A stretch of 64,000 nucleotides of DNA from Mesorhizobium sp. M1D.F.Ca.ET.043.01.1.1 (GCF_003952385.1 NZ_CP034444.1:2790001-2854000), one strand, 5' to 3'; shown: positions 37,652-47,449, numbered from the stretch's first letter. Made by a program: numbers and translations. The notes: generated by a model not told the origin, from the sequence alone.

Positions 37652-38398
37652 ATGGCATCGTTGAAAGGTCAGAATGTCGTCGTCATCGGAGGCAGCCGAG
37701 GTGTCGGCCGCGCGATCGCGGAAGCAGCGCTTGGCGAAGGGGCGGCGGTGCTCGCCGTCGCCCGCGGCGCAACGGACCTCAAACAGCTCGGCTGGGAATT
37801 GCCCGGCGTGAGGACGCTTGCGGCCGATGCGACGGACGAGACGGCGCCCGAGGCGGTCTTCGAGGCGCTTGCGCCGGACGTGCTGGTGGTCTCGGCGGGC
37901 GCGCTTGCCCCGTCCGCGCCGGTGCAGGAGCAGAGTTGGGAGGTGTTCTCGGCAAACTGGGAGATGGACGTCAAGGCGTCGTTCCTGTTCTGCAGGGCAG
38001 CGCTCCAGGGGCGGCTGAAGCCGGGCAGCCGGGTGATCCTGATCTCCAGCGGGGCGGCCTTCAGCGGCGGGCCGCCGAATTCCGGCAGCTATGGCGGCGC
38101 CAAACGCATGCAGGTGTTCCTCGCCGGCCACTGCCAAAAGGAATCGGATCGGCTCGGCCTCGGCCTGCGCTTCATGGCGCTCTCGCCGATGCGTATCATG
38201 CCCGGCACCGGGGTCGGCGATCGCGGCATAGACGGCATTTCGGCCTATATGGGCATTCGCCCGACGGACTTTCTCGCCAGCCTGACCGATATGCAGACCC
38301 CGGCCGATGTCGGGCGCGCGGTGGTTCAGCTTGCCACCGCGACGCCGCAGGGCAGCTCGTTCGCGGTCAGCGGCGCAGGACTTGCGGCGGCGGCATGA
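37652..38398 (+). CDS. Short-chain dehydrogenase/reductase
   Basis: The 248-residue NAD(P)-dependent oxidoreductase has the cofactor motif VVIGGSRGVGRAIAEAAL (residues 10-27, TGxxxGxG type), a VVSAGAL (NAG-like) element, and ILISSGAAFSGGPPNSGSYGGAKRMQ carrying Ser, Tyr and Lys of the catalytic set. The substrate is unknown. An AGAGGTGATCC ribosome site precedes the ATG. An ECF sigma gene follows 42 bases later, same strand. Confidence 0.9.
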   Translation: MASLKGQNVVVIGGSRGVGRAIAEAALGEGAAVLAVARGATDLKQLGWELPGVRTLAADATDETAPEAVFEALAPDVLVVSAGALAPSAPVQEQSWEVFSANWEMDVKASFLFCRAALQGRLKPGSRVILISSGAAFSGGPPNSGSYGGAKRMQVFLAGHCQKESDRLGLGLRFMALSPMRIMPGTGVGDRGIDGISAYMGIRPTDFLASLTDMQTPADVGRAVVQLATATPQGSSFAVSGAGLAAAA

Positions 38399-38440
38399 GG
38401 CGCGCAGGATCCCGGCCAACTCCAGCATCGCGGGCCCCGC

Positions 38441-39475
38441 ATGACTGACGCTCCTGACCCTCTCGAGCCCCTGGGCCGGTCAGGCCAGCCGATCCTCGAT
38501 CGGCTGGCTTTCGAGCGCCTGGCCATGGCGCACAAGCGCGAGCTCAAGCTGCACTGCTACCGGATGATGGGCTCGCTCAACGAGGCGGAGGACCTTGTCC
38601 AGGACACCCTGCTCCGCGCCTGGCGCGCAAGGTTGCAATTCGATGGGCGGGGCTCGGCGCGCGGCTGGCTCTACGCCATCGCCACCAACAATTGCCTCAA
38701 CGCCATCAAGGCCAGAGCAGCATCGCGCCGCATGCTGGAACTGCCCGGACGAGCGCCCTCCGACGGATCGGCCAGCGGCGGACCCGCCGCCGAGATCGCC
38801 TGGCTGGAGCCCTATCCGGACAGCGAGCTTCCGAACCTCGCCGCGATCGAGCCCGGTCCGGAGGCACGCTACGAGGCCCGGGAGGCGGTGCAACTCGCCT
38901 TCGTCGCGGCGATCCAGCTCCTGCCGCCAAGGCAGCGGGCCGCCCTGCTTCTGTGCGACGTGCTGGGATGGTCCGCCGTCGAGACGGCGCAGCTGCTGGG
39001 CGGGTCGACCGCCTCGATCAACAGCGCGCTGCAGCGGGCCCGCGCCAAGCTTGGAGAGCGATATCCCGAGGGCCGCCCCTCGCAGCCGTCACGGCCAAGC
39101 CAGCAGGAGGGCCTGCTGCTCGAACGCTACATGCAAGCCTGGCAGGCCGACAATCTCGACGGCCTCGTCGACCTGCTGCGGGAAGGCGCCACCTACCACA
39201 TGCCGCCATGGCGGGAATGGTATTACGGCCGCGAGGCAATCCGCGGCTTCCTCGCGACCGTGTGGGGCAATTTTGCCGGCTATCGCACGGTGGCCACCAG
39301 GGCCAACGGCCAGCCCGCCGCCGGTGTCTACGCGCGGAGCCATCAGGATCAAGCGTGGCGACCGCACTCCCTGCATGTCATCGAGCCTGACGGCGGCGCT
39401 ATTGCTTCACTGACGATCTATGTGCCGCCGCTCGGACCCGACCTGTTCGCCGCCTTCGGCCTGCCGCCAGCTTAG
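38441..39475 (+). CDS. ECF sigma factor with SnoaL-like C-terminal domain
   Basis: The 344-residue sigma-70-family factor has region 2 at LKLHCYRMMGSLNEAEDLVQDTLLRAWR (about 35-63) and region 4 at LPPRQRAALLLCDVLGWSA, then VETAQLLGGSTASINSALQRARAK (about 165-210). A C-terminal extension of about 120 residues (GLLLERYMQAWQADNLDGLV, MPPWREWYYGREAI) has the SnoaL fold, which in such ECF groups acts as a built-in regulator in place of an anti-sigma factor. It is close to the SigX5-type subfamily. It ends 1 base before the convergent nhaA stop. Confidence 0.92.
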   Translation: MTDAPDPLEPLGRSGQPILDRLAFERLAMAHKRELKLHCYRMMGSLNEAEDLVQDTLLRAWRARLQFDGRGSARGWLYAIATNNCLNAIKARAASRRMLELPGRAPSDGSASGGPAAEIAWLEPYPDSELPNLAAIEPGPEARYEAREAVQLAFVAAIQLLPPRQRAALLLCDVLGWSAVETAQLLGGSTASINSALQRARAKLGERYPEGRPSQPSRPSQQEGLLLERYMQAWQADNLDGLVDLLREGATYHMPPWREWYYGREAIRGFLATVWGNFAGYRTVATRANGQPAAGVYARSHQDQAWRPHSLHVIEPDGGAIASLTIYVPPLGPDLFAAFGLPPA

Positions 39476-39476
39476 T

Positions 39477-40667
39477 CTAGTCTTCCGCCTCTTCAGTTTC
39501 TCCGACCGCCGGCGCGACCAGCAGCACCGCGGCGCCGACCAGTGCCGCAACCAGCGAACCCGCAAGAATGCCGACCTTCACCGCGTCCTGGAGCGCCGCG
39601 TCACTGGCGAAGGCGAGCAGGCCGATGAACAGGCTCATGGTGAAGCCGATGCCGCACAGAAGCGAGATGCCCAGCATGTGCAGCCAGCCGGCATTGACCG
39701 GCAGGTCGGCGAGGCCGAGCCGGATGGCGAGGGCCGAGGAGCCGAAGACGCCGACCAGCTTGCCGAGCACCAGGCCGGCGGCGACGCCGAGCGTCAGCGG
39801 CTCGACAAGTGCGGCGAGGCTCAGGCCGCCGAGCGACACGCCGGCATTGGCGAAGCCGAAGATCGGGATGACGATGAAGGGGACGAGCTTGTGCAGGCCG
39901 TGTTCCAGCCGGTGCAGCGGCGAATGCTCCAGATCGCGGCCGATGCCGGGCGAACGCTCGAGCGGAATGGTGAGCGCCAGCGCCACGCCGGCAAGCGTGG
40001 CATGCACGCCCGACTTCAGCACCAGCACCCACAGCACCGCGCCGATCACGAGATAGGGCAACAGCTTCATCACCCGCATGCGGTTGAGCACGATCAACAC
40101 GGCGATGGCCGCGAAGGCCGCCGCCAGATAGGCGAGCGACAGGCCGCTGGTGTAGAACAGCGCGATGATGATGACAGCGCCGAGGTCGTCGATGATGGCC
40201 AAGGCGGTGAGGAAGACCTTCAGCGAGGCCGGCACGCGATTGCCGAGCAGCGAGAGCACGCCGAGCGCGAAGGCGATGTCGGTGGCGGTCGGGATCGCCC
40301 AGCCGGAAAGGGCGGCCTGATTGTCGCGGTTGATCAGGACATAGACCAGCGCCGGAACCACCATGCCTCCCGCCGCCGCGATGCCGGGCAGCACGCGGCG
40401 CGGCCAGGTCGAGAGCTGGCCGTCCAGCATCTCGCGCTTGATCTCCAGCCCGACCAGCAGGAAGAACACCGCCATCAGCCCGTCGTTGATCCAGTGCGAG
40501 ACGCTGAGCGGTCCGAGATAGGCGTGGAGCACGCCAAAGTAAGTATCGGCGAGCGGCGAATTGGCGACGATTAGCGCCAGCGCCGCTGCCGCCATCAGGA
40601 TGATGCCGCCGGCCGCCTCGCCGTCGAGGAATTCGCGAAGGATCGATTTCGGCCGCTCGTCGCGCAT
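39477..40667 (-). CDS. nhaA: Na+/H+ antiporter NhaA
   Basis: The 396-residue inner-membrane antiporter has about 12 helices and exchanges internal Na+ or Li+ for protons. Conserved parts are [32 protein letters not shown] (Asp equivalent of D133) and [17 protein letters not shown] with the D163/D164 ion-binding pair. A GGAGGGG ribosome site precedes the ATG. It follows actR in the same direction, 78 bases away. Confidence 0.95.
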   Translation of the reverse strand: MRDERPKSILREFLDGEAAGGIILMAAAALALIVANSPLADTYFGVLHAYLGPLSVSHWINDGLMAVFFLLVGLEIKREMLDGQLSTWPRRVLPGIAAAGGMVVPALVYVLINRDNQAALSGWAIPTATDIAFALGVLSLLGNRVPASLKVFLTALAIIDDLGAVIIIALFYTSGLSLAYLAAAFAAIAVLIVLNRMRVMKLLPYLVIGAVLWVLVLKSGVHATLAGVALALTIPLERSPGIGRDLEHSPLHRLEHGLHKLVPFIVIPIFGFANAGVSLGGLSLAALVEPLTLGVAAGLVLGKLVGVFGSSALAIRLGLADLPVNAGWLHMLGISLLCGIGFTMSLFIGLLAFASDAALQDAVKVGILAGSLVAALVGAAVLLVAPAVGETEEAED

Positions 40668-40745
40668 GTCCCCTCCGTCACATGGCCCGTCGGCCAGGAT
40701 AGTGTTGCCGGATGATGCGCAAGCGCCGCTGGCGACGCACGCAGG

Positions 40746-41309
40746 TCAGCGCGGCGCGCGCTTGGCCAGTATCCGCTGCAGGGTGCGGCGGTGCATGTTG
40801 AGCCGGCGGGCGGTCTCGGAGACGTTGCGGTCGCACATTTCATAGACGCGCTGGATGTGCTCCCAGCGCACGCGGTCGGCCGACATCGGGTTTTCCGGCG
40901 GCGCCGCGCGCTCGCCAGCGGTGCGGGTCAGCGCCGCGAAGACATCGTCGGCGTCGGCCGGCTTGGACAGGTAGTCGACGGCGCCGAGCTTCACCGCGGT
41001 CACCGCGGTGGCGATGTTGCCGTAGCCGGTCAGGATGATGGTGCGGGAATCGTCACGCTTCTCGCGGATGGCGGCGACCACGTCGAGGCCGTTGCCGTCG
41101 CCCAGCCGCATATCGACCACCGCATAGGCCGGCGGATGGGCGCGCGCCTTGGCGACGGCCTCCTCCACGCTTTCCGCCGTCTCGACCGCGAAGCCCCTGG
41201 TTTCCATGGCGCGGGCAAGCCGGGTGAGGAACGGCTTGTCGTCGTCGACGATCAGCAGCGAGGTGTCCTCGCCTTCGACCATTGCGCCAGTGGTTTCGTC
41301 TGCGCTCAT
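40746..41309 (-). CDS. actR: Redox-responsive response regulator ActR (RegA/PrrA family)
   Basis: The 187-residue response regulator has a receiver domain with acidic VDDD (21-24), phosphorylated D66 (YAVVDMRLGDGNG), T in ILTGYGN and K in YLSKPAD. The linker is followed by a Fis-type HTH NVSETARRLNMHRRTLQRIL. In related bacteria the ActSR/RegBA system controls respiration, CO2 and nitrogen fixation genes and acid tolerance. Its kinase is encoded just upstream. Confidence 0.95.
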   Translation of the reverse strand: MSADETTGAMVEGEDTSLLIVDDDKPFLTRLARAMETRGFAVETAESVEEAVAKARAHPPAYAVVDMRLGDGNGLDVVAAIREKRDDSRTIILTGYGNIATAVTAVKLGAVDYLSKPADADDVFAALTRTAGERAAPPENPMSADRVRWEHIQRVYEMCDRNVSETARRLNMHRRTLQRILAKRAPR

Positions 41310-41414
41310 CTCATCAGCATCCTACTGCCTTACTTTTACGCAGATACAATTCTGCAACAGCAATGTCCAATTTTTACAGCCGGCAACAGACCTGCCATGC
41401 AGCAAACGCAACGC

Positions 41415-42740
41415 TCAGGCATTGTCGAACATGGTTCCGGACAACTGTTCGGGGTTGAGGAAGACGCCGCGCGGCCAGGTGATCTGCACCACCGCGCCCT
41501 CGCCGAGCCCGCTCGAATTGCGAAAATCGGTCGTGGCGCCCGAGCGCTCCAGCAGGGTCTTGGCGATGAAAAGCCCGAGCCCGAGGCCGCCGCCGGCCTC
41601 AGTTCCCTGGCGCGTCGACATATAGGGCTCGCCGATGCGGTCGATGATCTCCGGCGGAAAGCCCGGTCCGTCGTCGATAATGGAGAATGAGACCTCCTCA
41701 TTGTCCCAGTTCCAGCTGACGGTGACCGTGCTCTTGGCGAAGTCGACGGCGTTCTCGACCAGGTTGCCGAGCCCGTAGATGACGCCGGGACTGCGCTGCC
41801 CGACCGGCTCCGGGCCGATGCGCTCGCCGGGGCGCAGCCGGATCGAGATGCCGAAGTCGCGGTGCGGCGCCGTCACCTCCTCGACCAGCGAGGTCAGCGG
41901 CAGGCGCGAAAGATGCGCCTCGCCCTCCGAGGACAGGCTGGTCAGCCGCTTCAGGATCTCGCGGCAACGCTCGCTTTGCGAGCGCAGCAGCTTCACGTCC
42001 TCGCTGAATTTCGGGTCCTCGCCCAGCGCCTTTTCCATTTCCTTGGCGACGACGGTGATGGTGGCCAAGGGCGTGCCGAGCTCATGCGCGGCGGCGGCGG
42101 CAAGCCCGTCGAGCGCGGAAAGATGCTGCTCGCGCTGAAGCACCAGCTCGGTGGCCGCGAGCGCGTTGGCGAGCAGGCGCGCCTCCGCCGCGACGCGGAA
42201 GGCGTATATCGCGGTGAAGGCGATCGAGGCGAACACCGCCATCCACATGCCGGCGACATAGATGAAGGGCATCGGCAGCGGCGCGTAATCGTACCAGGGC
42301 AGCGGCAGGTGGAAGAACACAAGCAGCGTGGCCGCCACGATGACCAGCGCGCCGAGCACCGCCGTGAGGCGCAGCGGCAGCGACGCGGCGGAGATGACGA
42401 CCGGCACCGAGAGCAGGACCGAGAACGGATTGGTCAAACCGCCGGTGATATAGAGCAGGCCGGCCAGCTGCAGGCTGTCGATGGTCAGGATGACGAAGGC
42501 CGAGAGCGGAGTCAGCCGGTGCGCCGCCGGATAGCGGAAGGTGAGCCAGAGGTTCATCCAGGCCGAGCAGGCAATGAGCGCGAAGCACATCGAGACCGGC
42601 AGCGGGAATTTCAGACCGTAGGCGACGACCAGCACCGCGACGCTCTGGCCGACGATGGCAAGCCAGCGCAGGCGGATCAGCGTGTTGAGCCGCAGCCGCT
42701 GGCTCTGCTGGGAATCGGGCGCGCGCAGGATGTTGATCAT
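41415..42740 (-). CDS. actS: Redox sensor histidine kinase ActS (RegB/PrrB family)
   Basis: The 441-residue membrane kinase has six N-terminal helices (residues about 23-185) containing the RegB ubiquinone-binding heptapeptide GGLTNPF (100-106). The dimerisation domain has H219 (AAAHELGTPLATI) and C259 (RSQSERCREIL), matching the redox-active Cys of RegB. The ATP-binding domain has N (NLVENAVDFA), DDGPGFP and GGGLGLGLFIAK. It phosphorylates ActR according to quinone redox state. A 105-base gap separates it from actR, same strand. Confidence 0.95.
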   Translation of the reverse strand: MINILRAPDSQQSQRLRLNTLIRLRWLAIVGQSVAVLVVAYGLKFPLPVSMCFALIACSAWMNLWLTFRYPAAHRLTPLSAFVILTIDSLQLAGLLYITGGLTNPFSVLLSVPVVISAASLPLRLTAVLGALVIVAATLLVFFHLPLPWYDYAPLPMPFIYVAGMWMAVFASIAFTAIYAFRVAAEARLLANALAATELVLQREQHLSALDGLAAAAAHELGTPLATITVVAKEMEKALGEDPKFSEDVKLLRSQSERCREILKRLTSLSSEGEAHLSRLPLTSLVEEVTAPHRDFGISIRLRPGERIGPEPVGQRSPGVIYGLGNLVENAVDFAKSTVTVSWNWDNEEVSFSIIDDGPGFPPEIIDRIGEPYMSTRQGTEAGGGLGLGLFIAKTLLERSGATTDFRNSSGLGEGAVVQITWPRGVFLNPEQLSGTMFDNA

Positions 42741-42876
42741 CGACTTACGATTATAACCGCAGGAGGGTGAGCGCTAGTGGCGCTGTGAAGGCGACTTACC
42801 GGGTTTGGCAGCCGTGTTTCACCGTTCGTCTCGGTTCACTATCATGAACATTCGGGATTGGCCGAGGCCGCTCGCG

Positions 42877-43061
42877 ACTTCGTCATCCACGGGCGGAGCG
42901 ACGCGAAGCGGAGCGCAGACCCGAGGATCCATTCCGTGACTTCGAGGCTTTGCGATGGTTCAGAATTCTGTTCCGCTGCATTTTACGGTCAAGGTAACGG
43001 AATGGATCCTCGGGTCTACGCGCGTCGCTTCGCTCCTTGCTCCGCCCGTGGATGACGAAGT
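42877..43061. repeat. Large imperfect inverted repeat (64/68-base arms)
   Basis: The left arm (42877-42940) and right arm (42994-43061) are near-exact reverse complements. Both carry CGTCATCCACGGGCGGAGC at the outer end and GAGGATCCATTCCGT at the inner end. The 53-base spacer has no gene. The arms differ in a 10-base section near the middle. I recall similar sequences as dispersed elements in Mesorhizobium. It lies between divergently oriented upstream regions: actS promoter side on the left and the hrpB 3' end on the right. Confidence 0.85.
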
Positions 43062-43132
43062 GATGGCGTTTGCGCCAATCGCCAACGCACATTGCCCCAC
43101 TAACGCTAATGGCCTGCCGAAGCGGCACGAAC

Positions 43133-45595
43133 CTACGTCCCTCTTGGCTTGGCGCGGCTGGTGGCGGCGGCGAGCAGCGGGTTTTCCGGCCAGACATGTT
43201 TTGGGTAGCGGCCGCGCATGTCGGTGCGCACGTCCGCCCATGAACCGCGCCAGAAGCCGGGCAGGTCGCGCGTCGTCTGGATCGGGCGATGCGCCGGCGA
43301 CAGCAGCTCCAGCGTCAGCGGCACGGTGCCGCCGGCGATCGCCGGATGGCGGTCGAGGCCGAACAACTCCTGCACGCGGATCGCCAGCACCGGCCATTCG
43401 CCGTCATAGCGGATCGGCACCCGACTGCCCGACGGCGCGTCGAAATGGGTCGGCGCCAGCGCGTCGACTTTGCGCTGCAGCGCGTGCGGGACCAGCGACA
43501 GCAGCCCGGCCGCGAGCGCGCCGGAGTTGATAGCGGAGAACGACGCCGCGCCGGTGAGAAACGGCAGCAGCCAGTCGTCGAGGCGGCCGAGAAGCGCTTC
43601 GTCGGTCACATCGGGCCAGGGCGCGCCGAGGCCGCGATGGAGCCAGCCGAGCCGCTGGCGCAGCGCCTTGGCCTCCTTGCTCCAGTCGAGCAGCGACAGG
43701 CCGTGCTCGCGCAGCGCATCGAGGATTGCCCGATCCGCATCGGCGCCCGATGGTGCCGGCAGCATGCGCTCGGCAAGCGTGATGGCGCCAAGGCGCGCAG
43801 TCTCGCGCACGCGCACGGCGCGCCGCTCGCGGTCGAAGCCGGTTTCGCGCTTCGTCTCGATGCGGTCGGCAAGTGCTGCACGGATGTCGGCTTCGTCGAC
43901 GGGAGCAGCGGCGGTGATGCGGGCATTCTGCGCCTTGCCTTGCAGATCCGCGACGACCAGCCAGGTCTCGCCGGCCAACGGATCGGCGGCGTCGACCATG
44001 GCGCCGGAGCCGTTGGCGAGGACGAAGCGGCCGCGCTCGCCGCGCGCCCTGGCGACGCGATCCGGCCAGGCGTGGATGAGGAGCGCGCCGGCCGGAACCG
44101 GCATAGCGCTTTTTCCGCCGCCGGCTTGCTTCGCCAGGCGTTCGGCCAGCTGCCGGGCGGCATTGGCGCGCGGCGATTTCTCGCTGCCAAAGCGCATCAG
44201 CCGCCGTTCCAGATCGGCGCTGTCGCCGCCGAGTCCGCGCTCGGTAAGCAGCACCGCAAGAGTCGCCGCTTCGAGCGCCTGTCCGCCCTTCACCGCTTCC
44301 GCCACCATATGCGCGAGCCGCACCGGCAGCGCCAGCTTGCGCATCGCAGCACCCACCTCGGTCAGCCGGCCGGCGTCGTCGATGGCGTGGAGCGCGCGCA
44401 GCAGCACCCGCGCCTCGTTGAGCGCCGGCCCCGGCGGCGGATCGAGAAAGGACAGGCTCGACGGATCGGCAACGCCGAAGGCGGCGCAGTCGAGCAACAG
44501 GCCGGACAGGTCGGCCTCGAGGATTTCCGGCGGCGTGAAGGCGGGAAGCGCTGCCGTCTGCTCGGCGCGCCACAGCCGGATGGCGAGGCCGGCTTGCGTG
44601 CGCCCGGCGCGGCCGGCGCGCTGGTCGGCGGAAGCCTTGCTGACGCGCACGGTTTCCAGCCGCGTCAGGCCGCTTGCCGGCTCGTAGCGCGGCAGCCGCG
44701 ACAGGCCGGAATCGATGACGACGCGCACGCCGTCGATGGTGATCGAGGTCTCCGCGATCGATGTCGCCAGCACCACCTTGCGGCGGCCGGCCGGCGCCGG
44801 TTTGATCGCCGCGTCCTGCGCCCTGTTGTCCAATTGGCCATAGAGCGGGACGATATCGGTGTCGGCCGCGACATTGCCCAGAAGCCGCTCAGCCGTGCGC
44901 TCGATCTCACGCTGTCCTGGCAGGAAGGCGAGCACGCTGCCCTGTTCGGTGGCTAAAGCCGAGCGGATCGCCCTGGCCATCGCGTCCTCGATGGCCACGC
45001 CGGCCGGACGTTCGTCATAGCGGATCTCGACCGGGTAGGCGCGGCCTTCGCTTTCAATGACCGGTGCTCCTGAAAGAAATTTCGCAACGCGCGCGCCGTC
45101 GAGCGTCGCTGACATGACCAGCAGGCGCAGCTCCGGCAGCAACGCCCCCTGCACGTCGAGCGCCAGGGCGAGGCCGAAATCGCCGTCGAGCGAACGCTCG
45201 TGGAATTCGTCGAAGATCACCGCAGAGACGCCCGGCAGCTCCGGATCGTCGAGGATCATGCGGGACAAAACACCTTCGGTGACGACGAGGATCTTCGTCC
45301 GCGCCGAAGTGCGGTTCTCCATGCGCATGGCGTAGCCGACGGTGCCGCCGGGCTCCTCGCCGAGCAGCTCGGCCATGCGGCGGGCGGCGGCGCGGGCAGC
45401 CAGCCGGCGCGGCTCGAGCAGGACAATGCGACCCGAACCCAGCCATGGCGCATCGAGCAGCGCCAGCGGCACCAGCGTCGTCTTGCCGGCGCCGGGCGGC
45501 GCCACCAGCACGGCGCTGTTGCCGCCTTCAAGCGCCTGCCCGAGCGCCGGCAGCACGGCGGTGACCGGGAGTTCCGGCAGAAGTCCTGTCCTCAT
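43133..45595 (-). CDS. hrpB: ATP-dependent helicase HrpB
   Basis: The 820-residue DExH-box helicase belongs to the DEAH/HrpA-HrpB group. Walker A APPGAGKTT (about 32-40), the DEFHERS box, SATLD (motif III), a helicase C-terminal domain with TSIAETSITIDGV and QRAGRAGR (motif VI), and the HrpB C-terminal domain (RIPIRYDG, RPIQTTRDLPGFW and WPENPLLA near the end) are present. It probably unwinds RNA; the cellular role is not settled. It is followed by convergent non-coding sequence. Confidence 0.95.
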   Translation of the reverse strand: MRTGLLPELPVTAVLPALGQALEGGNSAVLVAPPGAGKTTLVPLALLDAPWLGSGRIVLLEPRRLAARAAARRMAELLGEEPGGTVGYAMRMENRTSARTKILVVTEGVLSRMILDDPELPGVSAVIFDEFHERSLDGDFGLALALDVQGALLPELRLLVMSATLDGARVAKFLSGAPVIESEGRAYPVEIRYDERPAGVAIEDAMARAIRSALATEQGSVLAFLPGQREIERTAERLLGNVAADTDIVPLYGQLDNRAQDAAIKPAPAGRRKVVLATSIAETSITIDGVRVVIDSGLSRLPRYEPASGLTRLETVRVSKASADQRAGRAGRTQAGLAIRLWRAEQTAALPAFTPPEILEADLSGLLLDCAAFGVADPSSLSFLDPPPGPALNEARVLLRALHAIDDAGRLTEVGAAMRKLALPVRLAHMVAEAVKGGQALEAATLAVLLTERGLGGDSADLERRLMRFGSEKSPRANAARQLAERLAKQAGGGKSAMPVPAGALLIHAWPDRVARARGERGRFVLANGSGAMVDAADPLAGETWLVVADLQGKAQNARITAAAPVDEADIRAALADRIETKRETGFDRERRAVRVRETARLGAITLAERMLPAPSGADADRAILDALREHGLSLLDWSKEAKALRQRLGWLHRGLGAPWPDVTDEALLGRLDDWLLPFLTGAASFSAINSGALAAGLLSLVPHALQRKVDALAPTHFDAPSGSRVPIRYDGEWPVLAIRVQELFGLDRHPAIAGGTVPLTLELLSPAHRPIQTTRDLPGFWRGSWADVRTDMRGRYPKHVWPENPLLAAATSRAKPRGT

Positions 45596-45644
45596 GGCGC
45601 CCGCATATCAGCGGCAATGCACAGCGCGCAACCGCCCCGACAAG

Positions 45645-46535
45645 TCACAGCCTGGTGCGCGTGAACGGGTTCCAGCGCACGGTGCCGAGCCGCACCTCCT
45701 CGCGCACCATGGTCAGCAAGCCGGAGGCGCCGACGACGGCCAGGCCGACCAGGGAAAGCGCATCGGGGTATTCCTTGAAGAACAGCGCTCCCAGCACAAC
45801 CGCCCAGACGATCTGCGAATAATGCGTCGGCGCGATCCGGTTGGCCGGAGCGTATTTGGCAGCCAGGAGCTGCAGCAGTTGACCGCCGGCGGTGAAGATC
45901 CCGTCCAGCACCAGCCAAGCCAATTGCCCGATATTGGGAAGCGAGAAAGATGTCGCGACCGCGCCGACCCCGTTGAACAGCAACCCGCAGCCGATCAGCG
46001 TGCCCAGCATGGTCGTGCGCTTTTCCTGCTGGGCGAGCGAGCGCATCAGGATAACGCTGGTTGCCGCCAGGAAGGCGTTGGCGAAGGCGGCGAGATGGCC
46101 GAGATGCAATTCGCGAAAGCCCGGCCGCACCACCAGCATGACGCCAGCAAAGCCGGCGACGACGGCAAGCCATCGCCAGGGTCCGACGCTTTCCTTCAGG
46201 ATGACGGTCGAAAGAATGGTGACCAGCAGCGGCGCCAGGAAGATCAGCGCGTAGACTTCCGCAAGCGGGATGGTGGTGAAGGCATAGACGCTGAGCACGC
46301 CCGACGCGATGCCTGCCCAGGCGCGCGCCTGCACCGCCCATGGCCGTTTGGTGCGCCAGAAGTCGCGCCACCGCTCATCGGCCGGGCGGGTGAAGAACAG
46401 GGAACAGCCGGCAAACAAGGTCACGAAGAATCCGATCTCGAAGACGGTGAACTGCCCGCCGAGGCTCTTGATGACGGCATCGCTGCACGAATAGCTTGCA
46501 TAGGCGATCAGGGCGAGCAGGATTCCGTTCGGCAC
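45645..46535 (-). CDS. EamA-family DMT transporter
   Basis: The 296-residue membrane protein has ten helices as two EamA repeats (LLALIAYASYSCSDAVIKSLGG at the start; the second repeat begins near residue 150 with AFANAFLAATSVILMRSL). The substrate is unknown. The start is GTG at 46535. It is divergent from the PIG-L gene with only 23 bases between start codons, so their promoters would overlap. Confidence 0.85.
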   Translation of the reverse strand: MPNGILLALIAYASYSCSDAVIKSLGGQFTVFEIGFFVTLFAGCSLFFTRPADERWRDFWRTKRPWAVQARAWAGIASGVLSVYAFTTIPLAEVYALIFLAPLLVTILSTVILKESVGPWRWLAVVAGFAGVMLVVRPGFRELHLGHLAAFANAFLAATSVILMRSLAQQEKRTTMLGTLIGCGLLFNGVGAVATSFSLPNIGQLAWLVLDGIFTAGGQLLQLLAAKYAPANRIAPTHYSQIVWAVVLGALFFKEYPDALSLVGLAVVGASGLLTMVREEVRLGTVRWNPFTRTRL

Positions 46536-46558
46536 GTTTCGATTTCCGGGAGAGGCAA

Positions 46559-47248
46559 GTGAAGATACTGGCGCTAGGGGCTCATCCCGATGACATCGAG
46601 ATATTCATGTTCGGTACGCTGGCTGCCTACAAGGCGCTAGGCGCAGAGCTGACTTTTGCGGTAGCCACCGACGGTGCCAAGGGCGGCAAGGGCGATCCGA
46701 CGGCACTCGTCAAGGCACGGCGCGAGGAGGCGACCGAAGCGGCCGGCCTGCTCGGCGTCACGCCGCGTTTCCTCGACTTCCCCGACGGAGCGCTGGTCGC
46801 GGACGCCGCGCTCATCGGCGCGCTGAAGGCGCTGATCGGCGAGGTCAAGCCCGATCTCGCGATCACCCACGCGCCGAACGACTATCACGGCGACCACCGG
46901 GCGCTGGCGGACGGCGTGCGCATCGCCGCGTCCTTCGCGGTGCCGGTGCTGCATGCCGACACGCTCGGCGGCACCGGCTTTTCGCCGACGCACTATGTCG
47001 ACATCTCCGCACATTGCGACATCAAGGCGCAAGCGATCCGCGCGCATCGCTCGCAGGATCCGGAACGCTTCTTCGAAGGCGCGCGCACGCAGAACGCGTT
47101 CCGGGCCGGGCAATGCAACGGCGCGCCCGACGCACTGGCCGAGGCCTTCCGCTTCGAGGCTGTCTTCCCCTTCGCCGACATCCGCGAATTGCTGCCGCCC
47201 GCGCCGCCGATCCGGCCGGTGACGGTCAGCACGAAGACGGTCAGCTAG
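46559..47248 (+). CDS. PIG-L family deacetylase
   Basis: The 229-residue Zn-dependent N-deacetylase of the LmbE/PIG-L family has the HPDDIE metal motif at the N-terminus (residues 9-14 of KILALGAHPDDIE) and NDYHGDHRA, which gives the third metal ligand. Members remove acetyl groups from GlcNAc-type substrates, lipid precursors or antibiotics; which one is unknown. The start GTG at 46559 has a GGGAGAGG site; the longer frame to 46496 would overlap the divergent EamA gene. Confidence 0.88.
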   Translation: MKILALGAHPDDIEIFMFGTLAAYKALGAELTFAVATDGAKGGKGDPTALVKARREEATEAAGLLGVTPRFLDFPDGALVADAALIGALKALIGEVKPDLAITHAPNDYHGDHRALADGVRIAASFAVPVLHADTLGGTGFSPTHYVDISAHCDIKAQAIRAHRSQDPERFFEGARTQNAFRAGQCNGAPDALAEAFRFEAVFPFADIRELLPPAPPIRPVTVSTKTVS

Positions 47249-47381
47249 AGCGTTCACACCTTTCCTGAGTTGCTCTGAGCCGGCTGACGAACGATCCGGC
47301 TGAAGCAGCCCGCGGCTATTTCCCAATGATTTCAACCACCCTTTTCGCCATGCTGCGGCGCAGCAACGAATTCGCTTGCGT

Positions 47382-47421
47382 TGTTTAGTAAAAAGAGCAT
47401 CACTAAACAAATTACTAAACA
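47382..47421. promoter_or_regulatory. Operator-like cluster upstream of the ABC/Dha operon
   Basis: Three copies of TGTTTAGT: one forward (47382-47389) and two reversed as ACTAAACA (47402-47409 and 47414-47421). The reversed copies are 12 bases apart, about one helical turn. The site is about 100 bases before the binding protein gene. It is probably the binding site of the operon's repressor. Confidence 0.65.
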
Positions 47422-47449
47422 TCGGCGGCGCATCGCGCGCCATGTTCAG

